Shown: piece after piece, positions 1 through 7,581 of the stretch | How the letters are laid out: the number at the start of each line of letters is the position of its first letter | Position numbering within the stretch: position 1 is the first letter of the stretch | Assembly: GCF_024199985.1 (NCBI RefSeq) | Contig: NZ_JANARS010000012.1 | Location: 1 to 64,000, forward strand | Direction: 5' to 3' | Length of the DNA stretch: 64,000 bases | DNA from: Nocardioides pinisoli | GTDB taxonomy: Bacteria > Actinomycetota > Actinomycetes > Propionibacteriales > Nocardioidaceae | Position numbers and translations under genes: made by a program | The notes under the pieces: generated by a model | Told to the model about the DNA's origin: nothing | Database searches by the model: none | The model's input: the letters and a program-made list of their open reading frames with translations, nothing else

Positions 1-25
1 CGGAGGTTTGGACAGGTTGAAAGAG

Positions 26-142
26 TTACGGCGGCCATAGCGAAACGGGAAACACCCGGTCCCATACCGAACCCGGAAGTTAAGCCTTTCAGCGCCGATG
101 GTACTGCAACCGAGAGGTTGTGGCAGAGTAGGACGCCGCCGG
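26..142 (+). rRNA. rrf: 5S ribosomal RNA
   Basis: The sequence has the standard actinobacterial 5S layout: a 5' GGCGGC strand pairing with GCCGCC at the 3' end, the ACCCGGTCCCATACCGAAC loop region in the middle, and the GGTAGTGTGGC-type arm near the end. The length of about 117 nt is normal. It is the last gene of an rRNA operon whose 16S and 23S genes lie upstream, outside the window. End positions are good to a few bases. Confidence 0.95.
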
Positions 143-152
143 ACAAACATTT

Positions 153-188
153 GGCAGGGGCCACCAGTGATCTGGTGGCCCCTGTGCC
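153..188 (+). terminator. rRNA operon terminator hairpin
   Basis: An 11-bp perfect stem (GGGGCCACCAG / CTGGTGGCCCC) with a TGAT loop, extended outward by GGCA/TGCC pairing, sits 10 nt after the 5S gene. A short T-containing stretch follows. It is the expected intrinsic terminator of the rRNA operon. Confidence 0.85.
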
Positions 189-258
189 ATTTCATGGCGC
201 GGTATGAGTAGCGTTGACCCCGAGCGGGGACCCACGCGTGGAGAAGGGAAGTGCGGCT

Positions 259-1233
259 GTGGCCGAGGACCGTGGAGGACAGCGACCGTCGCGAGGCGGA
301 TCCGGTGCCGGCCGAGGAGGGTCGCCGAGCGGAGGCCGTGGCGGCTCCAGCTCGCGCTCCGGCCAGCGCGGTGAGTCCCGTGGGGATGCACGGAGCGACT
401 CCCGTGGTGGCTCCGGCCGCTCCGGCGACTCCCGTGGCAAGACCGGAGGACGTCCGTCCCAGGGTGGCAAGCCGTCCGGCAAGCGTCCGGAGCGCTCGCA
501 GGACCGCGCCTACCGGGGACGCTCGGAGGAGAAGGTGCGCACGGCCGACCAGGCGGCGTACGACGGCCCGGACCTGCCCGAGGGCATCACCGGCGCCGAG
601 CTCGACCGGGGCGTCCGCGCCCAGCTGAAGGGCCTGCCCGAGAAGCTGGCGGCCCGCGTTGCCCGGCACCTGGCCGCGGCGGGCGTCTTCATCGACGAGG
701 ACCCCGAGCTCGCCTACCGTCATGCCCTCGCTGCCCGCGCCCGCGCGTCACGCATCGCTGTCGTTCGCGAGGCAGCGGGCGAGACCGCCTACGCCGCCGG
801 CCACTACGCGGAGGCGCTGGCCGAGCTGCGCGCCGCCAAGCGGATGAACGGCGCGACCGACTACCTGCCGATCATGGCGGACTGTCACCGCGCCCTGGGC
901 CACCCCGAGCAGGCGATCAAGCTCGCCAAGAGCCCGTCGGTGGCCAACTTCAGCTCGGAGGCCAAGGCCGAGATGACGCTCGTCGAGGCCGGCGCCCGGC
1001 GCGACATGGGGCAGCTGGACGCCGCCCTGCGCACGCTCGAGCTGGCCCCCCTGACCTCGAAGAGCCGCTCGTCGTGGGTCGTCCGGCTGCGCTACGCCTA
1101 CGCCGACACGCTCGAGGCCGCGGGCCGCGAGTCCGACGCGCTGGCGTGGTTCCACCGCACGCACGCGATCGACTCCGACGAGCTGACCGACTCGGCCGAG
1201 CGGGCCGAGCTGCTGGAGCGGCGTCAGGCCTGA
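259..1233 (+). CDS. Tetratricopeptide-repeat-like protein with disordered Gly/Ser/Arg N-terminus
   Basis: The first ~95 residues are low complexity (GGRGG, SRGDARSDSRGG and similar), suggesting a flexible, basic, possibly nucleic-acid-binding tail. From about residue 105 the protein is helical and TPR-like, with repeats around ARAEASRIAVVREAAGE and GHPEQAIKLA. There is no signal peptide or membrane segment. I chose the GTG at 259 because an AAGGGA ribosome site lies 8-10 nt upstream; the frame stays open to a TTG at 214 and also has a GTG at 238. Proteins of this build are common and uncharacterised in Nocardioides-type genomes. Specific function is unknown; partner binding through the TPR part is an inference. 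Confidence 0.85.
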   Translation: MAEDRGGQRPSRGGSGAGRGGSPSGGRGGSSSRSGQRGESRGDARSDSRGGSGRSGDSRGKTGGRPSQGGKPSGKRPERSQDRAYRGRSEEKVRTADQAAYDGPDLPEGITGAELDRGVRAQLKGLPEKLAARVARHLAAAGVFIDEDPELAYRHALAARARASRIAVVREAAGETAYAAGHYAEALAELRAAKRMNGATDYLPIMADCHRALGHPEQAIKLAKSPSVANFSSEAKAEMTLVEAGARRDMGQLDAALRTLELAPLTSKSRSSWVVRLRYAYADTLEAAGRESDALAWFHRTHAIDSDELTDSAERAELLERRQA

Positions 1234-1260
1234 TCGGCGTGACTGCTGGCGCTCGGGCGC

Positions 1261-1302
1261 CACATGGGTCACAATGGGGTCACTAATCACATAGGTGTCA
1301 CT
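1261..1302 (+). promoter_or_regulatory. GTCAC direct repeats upstream of the DUF3145 gene
   Basis: Three GTCAC words occur in one orientation: GGGTCAC at 1266 and 1277 (11 bp apart, one helical turn) and GTGTCAC near 1295. They sit about 80-110 nt before the DUF3145 start in the only relatively AT-rich part of this intergenic region. This could be a regulator site or part of the promoter. No known regulator can be named from it. Confidence 0.3.
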
Positions 1303-1376
1303 TGAGTCTCGTTGAGCACTGACGACAGAACGCTGGGGAAGGCGCATCTGGAGCGTCGGAACTCAAGGAGGTCACA

Positions 1377-1904
1377 GTGACCACACGCATTGCTTCCCGT
1401 CCGGACGGTCCGGCCACGAGGGGCATTCTCTACGTGCACTCTGCTCCCTCCGCACTCTGCCCGCACATCGAGTGGGCCGTGGGCGGGGTCCTCGGAGTTG
1501 CCGTCTCGCTCGACTGGACGCCGCAGCCTGCCCAGCCGGGGTCCTACCGTGCCGAGCTGTCCTGGTCCGGCTCCGCCGGCACCGCGGCGGCCGTCGCGTC
1601 GGCGCTGCGCGGCTGGAACCACCTGCGCTTCGAGATCACCGAGGAGCCGACCAGCTCCACGGAGGGCACCCGGTTCTCCTGCACGCCCGACCTCGGCATC
1701 TTCCACGCCATCACCGGCCCGCACGGGGACATCCTGATCCCCGAGGACCGGCTGAAGGCCGCGGTCGTGAAGGCCGCGCTGGGCGACACCACGCTGCTGC
1801 TCGAGATCGACAACCTGCTTGGCAAGCCGTGGGACGACGAGCTGGAGACCTTCCGCCACGCCGGCGAGGGCGCTCCGGTGCGCTGGCTGCACCAGGTCGT
1901 CTGA
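1377..1904 (+). CDS. DUF3145 family protein
   Basis: This 175-residue soluble protein matches the actinobacterial DUF3145 family along its length, with the typical opening RGILYVHSAPSALCPHIEWA and the segment LRFEITEEP. The family is restricted to actinobacteria and its biochemical role is unknown. The GTG start is preceded by a near-perfect AAGGAGGTC ribosome site 4 nt upstream, so translation should be strong. It faces the fatty acid synthesis operon tail-to-tail, and homologues lie beside fabF in other actinobacteria, which hints at, but does not prove, a link to lipid metabolism. Confidence 0.9.
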   Translation: MTTRIASRPDGPATRGILYVHSAPSALCPHIEWAVGGVLGVAVSLDWTPQPAQPGSYRAELSWSGSAGTAAAVASALRGWNHLRFEITEEPTSSTEGTRFSCTPDLGIFHAITGPHGDILIPEDRLKAAVVKAALGDTTLLLEIDNLLGKPWDDELETFRHAGEGAPVRWLHQVV

Positions 1905-1911
1905 GGACGTC

Positions 1912-2163
1912 TCAGCGGTTGCGCCGATGAAGCGTGGACGTCCCAGTCACGCGGACCGCCGTCTCCTGCGCCGTGTCGTCGTACGACGCGAGGACGCCGC
2001 TGACGGTGAAGTGCCCCGGCCTCGTGACCCGCCGGCGCAGGCGGTAGGTCAGGACCGCTGACCTCGGCGTCGTCGGGCCCGATCAGCGGCTGGGCGCCGA
2101 CGCCCGTGCCGTTGCGGACCTCCGCGCGCGTCGAGGTGTCCGACGAGCGACCGTGACGTGAGG
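1912..2163 (-). pseudogene. Frameshifted 3' remnant of a beta-rich protein gene
   Basis: Reading leftward from about 2160, one frame gives a protein-like stretch containing AEVRNGTGVGAQPLIGPDDA. It then loses sense near 2060, where the next frame carries on with LTYRLRRRVTRPGHFTVSG and YDDTAQETAVRVTGTSTLHR before a TGA at 1912-1914. Both halves keep the G/C-rich third positions of real genes, and each frame is blocked outside its half. No start remains, because the accD stop lies at 2178. I read this as the tail of a decayed gene for an extracellular-type beta-sandwich protein. The family is not recognised. Confidence 0.5.
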
Positions 2164-2177
2164 TGCGTCCTGGCGGA

Positions 2178-3608
2178 TTAGAGGGGGATGTTGCCGTGGC
2201 GCCCGCGGCGCACGCCCGCCGTGTCGATCTCGTGGCGCATGGCCTGGGCGATCGCGCTGCGGGTGCGGGAGGGCTCGACGACCTCGTCGACGACGCCGAT
2301 CTCGACGGCCTTGTCGACACCGCCGGCGATCCGCTCGTGCTCGGCCGCCAGCTCGGCCTCGACCTGCGGCCGGATCTCGGGGGAGACCTCCGCGAGCTTG
2401 CGGCGGTGCAGGATCCGGATGGCGGCCACGGCGCCCATCACGGCCACCTCGGCGCCCGGCCAGGCGAGGACGCGCGTGGCGCCCAGCGAGCGGGCGTTCA
2501 TCGCGATGTAGGCGCCGCCGTAGGTCTTGCGGGTCACCAGCGTCACGCGCGGCACGACGCACTCGCCGAAGGCGTGCAACAGCTTGGCCCCGCGACGGAC
2601 GACGCCGTCCCACTCCTGCCCGACGCCGGGGAGGTAGCCCGGGACGTCCACGAGCACGACGAGGGGGACACCGAACGCGTCGCACATGCGCACGAAGCGG
2701 GAGGCCTTCTCCGCCGACAGCGAGTCGAGGCAACCGCCGAGGCGCAGCGGGTTGTTGGCGACGACGCCGACGGTGCGACCGCCGAAGCGGCCCAGGGCGG
2801 TGACGATGTTGGGGGCCCACCGGGCGTGGAGCTCCTGCATCGTCCCGTCGTCGAGCACCGCCTCGACGAGGGGGTGCACGTCGTAGGCACGCTTCTTGGA
2901 CTCCGGCAGGAGCGCCTCGAGGTCGCGATCCTCGACGGCCTCGACGTCGAGGCTGTGCTGGGCGCCGAGGAGGGAGGCGACGGTGCGCGCCCGGTCGAGG
3001 GCCTCGCGCTCGGACTCGGTGAGGATGTGCACCACGCCGGAGCGCCGTCCGTGCGGCTCGGGTCCGCCGAGGCGGAGCATGTCGACGTCCTCGCCCGTGA
3101 CGGACCGGACCACGTCGGGGCCGGTCACGAAGATGCGGCCCTCGGGGCCGAGGATGACCACGTCGGTGAGCGCGGGGCCGTAGGCCGCGCCGCCCGCGGC
3201 GGGGCCGAGGACGACGGAGATCTGCGGGATCACGCCGGACGCCTGGGTCATCACCTGGAAGATCCGGCCCACGGCGTGGAGCGAGAGCACGCCCTCGGCC
3301 AGCCGGGCCCCGCCCGAGTGCCACAGCCCGATGATGGGCACGCCGTCGGTGATGGCGCGGTGGTAGGCGTCGACGACGACGCGACACCCCAGGTCGCCCA
3401 TGGCGCCGCCCATGACGGTGGCGTCGCTGCAGAAGGCGACGACGGACGTGCCGTCCACGCGCCCGACCGCAGCGAGCATGCCGGAGTCGTCGTCAGGGGT
3501 GAGCAGCTCCAGGGTGCCCTCGTCGAGGAGCGCGGTGAGGCGGTGGACCGGGTTGCGCGGGTCCTCCTCGCGGGGCAGCTTGGCGGGCTTGGTGGCGGTG
3601 GTCGTCAT
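2178..3608 (-). CDS. accD: Acyl-CoA carboxylase carboxyltransferase (beta) subunit, AccD6-like
   Basis: The 476-residue protein transfers carboxyl from biotin to acetyl-CoA or propionyl-CoA to make (methyl)malonyl-CoA, the extender for the fatty acid synthase next door. It shows both crotonase-like halves of the family, with oxyanion-forming glycine stretches such as GLWHSGGARLAEG and GAYIAMNARSLG. The ATG at 3608 has a GGAGGA site upstream. The frame stays open well beyond the start, but that extension only shadows the KAS II gene. It is the last gene of the fab operon, as accD6 (Rv2247) is in mycobacteria. The biotinylated alpha subunit must be encoded elsewhere. Confidence 0.95.
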   Translation of the reverse strand: MTTTATKPAKLPREEDPRNPVHRLTALLDEGTLELLTPDDDSGMLAAVGRVDGTSVVAFCSDATVMGGAMGDLGCRVVVDAYHRAITDGVPIIGLWHSGGARLAEGVLSLHAVGRIFQVMTQASGVIPQISVVLGPAAGGAAYGPALTDVVILGPEGRIFVTGPDVVRSVTGEDVDMLRLGGPEPHGRRSGVVHILTESEREALDRARTVASLLGAQHSLDVEAVEDRDLEALLPESKKRAYDVHPLVEAVLDDGTMQELHARWAPNIVTALGRFGGRTVGVVANNPLRLGGCLDSLSAEKASRFVRMCDAFGVPLVVLVDVPGYLPGVGQEWDGVVRRGAKLLHAFGECVVPRVTLVTRKTYGGAYIAMNARSLGATRVLAWPGAEVAVMGAVAAIRILHRRKLAEVSPEIRPQVEAELAAEHERIAGGVDKAVEIGVVDEVVEPSRTRSAIAQAMRHEIDTAGVRRGRHGNIPL

Positions 3609-3637
3609 CGGTCGTCCTCCGTGGGTGGTGTCGGGTC

Positions 3638-4888
3638 TCAGACGCTGCCGAAGGCGACCGCGACGTTGGCGCCACCGAAGCCGAAGGAGTTGTTGAGGGC
3701 GACGATGTCGCCGTTGGGCAGGTCGCGCCGCGACGTCGGGATGTCGAGGTCGACCGCGGGGTCCTTGTCGTCGAGGTTGATCGTCGGCGGGCTGACCCGG
3801 TCGTGCAGGGCCATCACGGTGGCGACGGCCTCGAGCGCACCGGCACCGCCGAGCAGGTGGCCGGTCATCGACTTCGTGCTCGTGACCACGCAGCGGTCGA
3901 CGTGCTCGCCGAGGACCGCGTGCAGCATCAGGCCCTCGGCGATGTCGCCCTTCGGGGTCGACGTGGCGTGGGCGTTGACGTGGACCACGGTGGCCGGGTC
4001 GACGTCGCCCTCGCGCAGCGCCATCTTGATGGCGCGGGTGCCGCCGCGACCCTCGGGGTCGGGCTGGGCGATGTCGTGGGCGTCGTTGCTGATGCCGGCG
4101 CCGCGCACCTCGGCGTAGATCGTCGCGCCGCGGGCGCGGGCGTGCTCCTCGGACTCGAGGACGAGCACGGCGCCGCCCTCGCCGAGGACGAACCCGTCGC
4201 GGCCGGTGTCCCAGGGGCGCGAGACGGTCGTCGGGTCGCCGCCCTCCTCGCTGCCCGTCTTGGACAGCGCCATCATGTTGGCGAACGCCGCCATGGGGAG
4301 CGGGTGGATCGCGGCCTCGGTGCCGCCGGCGAGGACGACGTCGGCGCGGCCGAGCCGGATCAGGTCGATGGCCATCGCGATGGCCTCGTTGCCCGACGCG
4401 CAGGCCGAGGTCGGGGCGTGGACCGCCGCGCGGGCGCCGTAGGCGAGGCTGACGTTGGCCGCGGGGGCGTTGGGCATGAGCATCGGCACCGCGAGCGGGG
4501 AGACCCGGCGTGCGCCCTTCTCGAGGAGGGTGTCGTAGTTGGCGAGCAGGGTGGTGACCCCGCCGATCCCCGAGGCGACGGCCACGGCGAGGCGCTCGGG
4601 CTCGAGGCCGGAGCCCTCCAGCCCGGCGTCGGCCCACGCCTGGGCGGCGGCGACCATGGCGAACTGGCTCGACCGGTCGAGCCGGCGGGCCTTGACGCGC
4701 TCGAGCACCTCGGAGGGCTCGACCGCCACGCGGCCGCCGATCTTCACCGGCAGCTGGTCGACCCACTCGTCGGTGAGGCGCCGGACGCCGGACGTGCCGG
4801 ACAGCATCGCCTGCCACGTGGAGGCGACGTCCCCTCCGACGGGGGAGGTGGTGCCGAGGCCGGTGACGACTACGCGGGTCGAGGGCAT
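3638..4888 (-). CDS. fabF: Beta-ketoacyl-ACP synthase II
   Basis: This 416-residue condensing enzyme elongates acyl-ACP with malonyl-ACP in type II fatty acid synthesis. The catalytic Cys-His-His triad is visible: Cys163 in TSACASG, His307 in NAHATSTPKGD and His344 in STKSMTGHLLGG. The C-terminal NNSFGFGGAN is the usual glycine-rich closing motif. The ATG at 4888 begins MPSTRVVVTGLG, the normal family start; an upstream in-frame start near 4972 would add a Pro/Ser-rich leader with no homology. It lies between acpP and accD in the fab operon. Only one KAS II is present, whereas mycobacteria have two (KasA and KasB). Confidence 0.96.
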   Translation of the reverse strand: MPSTRVVVTGLGTTSPVGGDVASTWQAMLSGTSGVRRLTDEWVDQLPVKIGGRVAVEPSEVLERVKARRLDRSSQFAMVAAAQAWADAGLEGSGLEPERLAVAVASGIGGVTTLLANYDTLLEKGARRVSPLAVPMLMPNAPAANVSLAYGARAAVHAPTSACASGNEAIAMAIDLIRLGRADVVLAGGTEAAIHPLPMAAFANMMALSKTGSEEGGDPTTVSRPWDTGRDGFVLGEGGAVLVLESEEHARARGATIYAEVRGAGISNDAHDIAQPDPEGRGGTRAIKMALREGDVDPATVVHVNAHATSTPKGDIAEGLMLHAVLGEHVDRCVVTSTKSMTGHLLGGAGALEAVATVMALHDRVSPPTINLDDKDPAVDLDIPTSRRDLPNGDIVALNNSFGFGGANVAVAFGSV

Positions 4889-4998
4889 CAGTTGAGGTTC
4901 CGTTCTCGCGGGAGTTGAGGTCGAGAGTGGTGGGAAGGGGCTTCCCGCGTCACGGGGGCCGGGGCTGGACACCGGCCACCCGTGACGCGCGGACGAGC

Positions 4999-5244
4999 TC
5001 AGCCCTGGGCGCGCTCGATGTAGGCGACGGCGTCGCCGACGGTCTTGAGGTTCTTGACCTCGTCGTCCGGGATGGTCACGCCGAACTTCTCCTCGGCGGC
5101 CACGACGACCTCGACCATGGAGAGCGAGTCGACGTCGAGGTCGTCCACGAAGGACTTGTCCAGCTGGACGTCGTCGGCGTCGACGCCGGCCACCTCGTTG
5201 ACGATCTCGGCGAGGTCGGCGCGGATTTCTTCGGTGCTGGCCAT
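4999..5244 (-). CDS. acpP: Acyl carrier protein
   Basis: This 81-residue acidic helical protein carries growing acyl chains on a 4'-phosphopantetheine arm attached at Ser40 of the DVDSLSMVE motif. Length and the ADDVQLDKSFVDDL segment are typical of ACP/AcpM, though it lacks the long C-terminal extension of mycobacterial AcpM. It sits between KAS III and KAS II in the fab operon, the usual actinobacterial position. Confidence 0.97.
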   Translation of the reverse strand: MASTEEIRADLAEIVNEVAGVDADDVQLDKSFVDDLDVDSLSMVEVVVAAEEKFGVTIPDDEVKNLKTVGDAVAYIERAQG

Positions 5245-5300
5245 GGGGCCTTCCCTTCTTCTGTGTGGGTGCTGCTTGGGCTGGTCTGCGGGTGGTGCGG

Positions 5301-6314
5301 TCAGGGGACGGTGACGACCTGGGCGGCGTAGGACAGCCCGGCGCCGAACGCGATGAGCAGTGCGGTGTCGCCCGGCTTCGCCTCGCCCTCGGCGATCATC
5401 CGGTCGAGCGCGAGCGGGACCGACGCGGCCGAGGTGTTGCCCTGGTCGGCGACGTCGCGGGCGATCCGCACCGAGTCCGGCAGCTTCATCGAGCGGGCCA
5501 TGGCGTCGATGATGCGCATGTTGGCCTGGTGGGGGACGAAGACGTCGAGCTCGTCGAGGGAGACGCCGGCGCTGTCCAGGGCCTGCTGGCCGATCTTGGC
5601 CATCGCGAAGGACGCCCAGCGGAAGACCGGGTTGCCCTGCATGGTCAGGTGCGGCATCACGCCGGAGCCCGGCTGGGTGTCGGTGCCGACGACGTCGCGC
5701 CAGTCCTCGCGCTGACGGATCAGGTCGAACTGCTCGCCGTCGGAGCCCCACACCACGGGGCCGATGCCGGGGGTGTCGCTCGGACCGACGACGGCCGCCC
5801 CGGCCCCGTCGGCGAAGATGAAGGCGGTGCCGCGGTCGGTGAGGTCGAGGATGTCGGTGAGCCGCTCCACCCCGACGACCAGGACGTGGCGGGCGCTGCC
5901 GGCGCGGACGATGTCGGAGGCCAGGGCGATGCCGTGGCAGAACCCGGAGCAGGCGGCGGAGATGTCGAAGGCGGCGGCGCCGTCGGTGCCGAGCTCGTGG
6001 GCGATCGCGGTGGCCACCGCCGGCGTCTGGAGCAGGTGGCTCACGGTGGCGACGACGACGCAGTCGATCTGGCCGACGTCGAGGCCGGCACGCTCGATGG
6101 CGATCCTCGAGGCCTCGACCGACATCATCTGCACGGACTCCTCGGGACCCGCCCAACGACGCGTCCGGATCCCGGAGCGTTGCTGGATCCACTCGTCGCT
6201 GGAGTCGATCGCGTCGACGACCTCGGAGTTGGGGACGAGGCGGGACGGGCGGTAGGCGCCGATGCCCAGGATGCGTGCGTGCGGGGCCCCGGTGGCGCCG
6301 TGGATGGTGGCCAT
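5301..6314 (-). CDS. fabH: Beta-ketoacyl-ACP synthase III
   Basis: The 337-residue enzyme starts fatty acid synthesis by condensing an acyl-CoA primer with malonyl-ACP. The catalytic triad is Cys122 (AACSGF), His262 (VPHQANMRI) and Asn293 (QGNTSAASVP). Its ATG overlaps the fabD stop by one base (TGATG), so the two are translationally coupled. Presence of fabH in the cluster matches streptomycetes, whose FabH selects branched or short primers, and differs from mycobacteria, where fabH is elsewhere. Primer preference cannot be read from sequence alone. Confidence 0.96.
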   Translation of the reverse strand: MATIHGATGAPHARILGIGAYRPSRLVPNSEVVDAIDSSDEWIQQRSGIRTRRWAGPEESVQMMSVEASRIAIERAGLDVGQIDCVVVATVSHLLQTPAVATAIAHELGTDGAAAFDISAACSGFCHGIALASDIVRAGSARHVLVVGVERLTDILDLTDRGTAFIFADGAGAAVVGPSDTPGIGPVVWGSDGEQFDLIRQREDWRDVVGTDTQPGSGVMPHLTMQGNPVFRWASFAMAKIGQQALDSAGVSLDELDVFVPHQANMRIIDAMARSMKLPDSVRIARDVADQGNTSAASVPLALDRMIAEGEAKPGDTALLIAFGAGLSYAAQVVTVP

Positions 6315-7498
6315 CAGAGGGTGGCCTCGGGGTGGAGGCGGAGCAGGGGCTGACCGGGCGAGACCAGGTCGCCGTCCTCGACCAGCCACTCGACCACGGA
6401 GCCGCCGTGGGGCGCGGTGATGTCGGTGCGGTCGCGCAGGCTGGCGACGGCACCGATGGTGGCGCCGGGGGCGAGCAGGTGGAGCTGGGCCGCCTCGGGC
6501 GAGATGTGGAACGTGCCCTTGGCGGGGGAGACGACCATCCGCCAGGTCGGGGTGGTCTCGATCATCGAGGCCTCGCCGTGCTTGTCGCAGAACTCGCGGG
6601 CGTCGTCGAGCTGGTCGGGCGTCTTGAGCGCGAAGGTCTCGACCCCCTTCAGGGCCCGCTTGGCGATGCCGGTCAGCGTGCCGGCCGGGGGCATCTCCAG
6701 GACGCCGGTGACGCCGAGGTCGCTCATCGTCTCCAGGCACAGGTCCCAGCGGACGGGGTTGGAGATCTGGCCGACGATCCGGCGCAGCACGTCACGACCG
6801 TCGTGGACGATCTGGCCGTCGCGGTTGGAGATCAACGGGGTGCGCGGGTCGTGGGTGGAGACCGAGCGGGCGAGCGAGGCGAGGCGGTCGACCGCCGGAG
6901 CCATGTGGACGGTGTGGAACGCCCCGGCGACGCTCAGCGGCATCAGGCGCGCCTTGGCGGGCGGGTCCTCGGCGAAGGCCGCGAGCTGCTCCGTCGTACC
7001 GGCGGCGACGACCTGGCCGGGGCCGTTGTCGTTGGCGGCGGTGAGGCCGTGGCGCTCGATGGTCGCGAGGACCTCCTCGCGGTCGCCGCCGAGGACGGCG
7101 GTCATGCCGGTGGCGGTGGTCGCCGCCGCGTCGGCCATCGCGTTGCCGCGCTCGCGCACCAGCACCATCGCCTGCTCGGCGGTGATCACCCGGGCGCCAG
7201 CCGCCGCGGTGAGCTCGCCGACGCTGTGGCCCGCGACCCCGCCGATGCGGGCGAACGCGTCACCCGGGTGCGGGAAGAGGTCGAGGGCCGCGACCAGCCC
7301 GGTCGCGACCAGCAGCGGCTGGGCGACCTTGGTGTCGCGGATGGTGTCGGCGTCGGCCTCGGTGCCGTAGTGGGCGAGGTCGATGCCGGCCACGGTGGCC
7401 AGCCAGTCGAACCGCGCGGCGAAGGTGGGGTCCTCCAGCCAGGGCGTGAGGAAACCGGGGGTCTGGGCCCCTTGACCGGGGGCGACGATGACGAGCAC
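6314..7498 (-). CDS. fabD: Malonyl-CoA:ACP transacylase with C-terminal carrier-like domain
   Basis: Residues 1-310 form a complete FabD: GQGAQ near the start, nucleophile Ser92 in GHSVGE, and His195 in GAFHTVHM. It moves malonyl groups from CoA to ACP. The protein continues to 394 residues, well past the usual ~310. Residues ~316-394 resemble a biotinyl/lipoyl hammerhead fold, with APHGGSVVEWLVEDGDLV followed by SPGQPLLRLHPE. The position of the biotin-accepting Lys is occupied by Arg in SLRDRTDI, so it should not be biotinylated. It is the first gene of the fab operon, 79 nt downstream of the regulator gene, with a palindrome in its leader. FabD identity is certain; the role of the tail is unknown. 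Confidence 0.95.
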   Translation of the reverse strand: MLVIVAPGQGAQTPGFLTPWLEDPTFAARFDWLATVAGIDLAHYGTEADADTIRDTKVAQPLLVATGLVAALDLFPHPGDAFARIGGVAGHSVGELTAAAGARVITAEQAMVLVRERGNAMADAAATTATGMTAVLGGDREEVLATIERHGLTAANDNGPGQVVAAGTTEQLAAFAEDPPAKARLMPLSVAGAFHTVHMAPAVDRLASLARSVSTHDPRTPLISNRDGQIVHDGRDVLRRIVGQISNPVRWDLCLETMSDLGVTGVLEMPPAGTLTGIAKRALKGVETFALKTPDQLDDAREFCDKHGEASMIETTPTWRMVVSPAKGTFHISPEAAQLHLLAPGATIGAVASLRDRTDITAPHGGSVVEWLVEDGDLVSPGQPLLRLHPEATL

Positions 7499-7566
7499 AC
7501 GTCCACTCTGACGGGTCAGAGCCGGTCGGCGCGGGTCCGACGCCCACGAACTGACTCCCAGATCCT

Positions 7567-7581
7567 TGTAGGGTTCCTACA
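7567..7581 (-). promoter_or_regulatory. Candidate fab-regulator operator upstream of fabD
   Basis: A perfect inverted repeat, TGTAGG-GTT-CCTACA, lies about 70 nt before the fabD start and overlaps the stop codon of the regulator gene. Its core GTAGGGTTCCTAC matches the palindrome in front of the regulator gene (GTGGGATTCCCAC) at 10 of 13 positions. This is consistent with one protein binding both sites. Confidence 0.5.

Noticed and set aside
3609..4817. N-terminal extension fusing accD to a longer protein
   Set aside because: The extension is an out-of-frame reading of fabF; the true accD start at 3608 has a good ribosome site and the family N-terminus.
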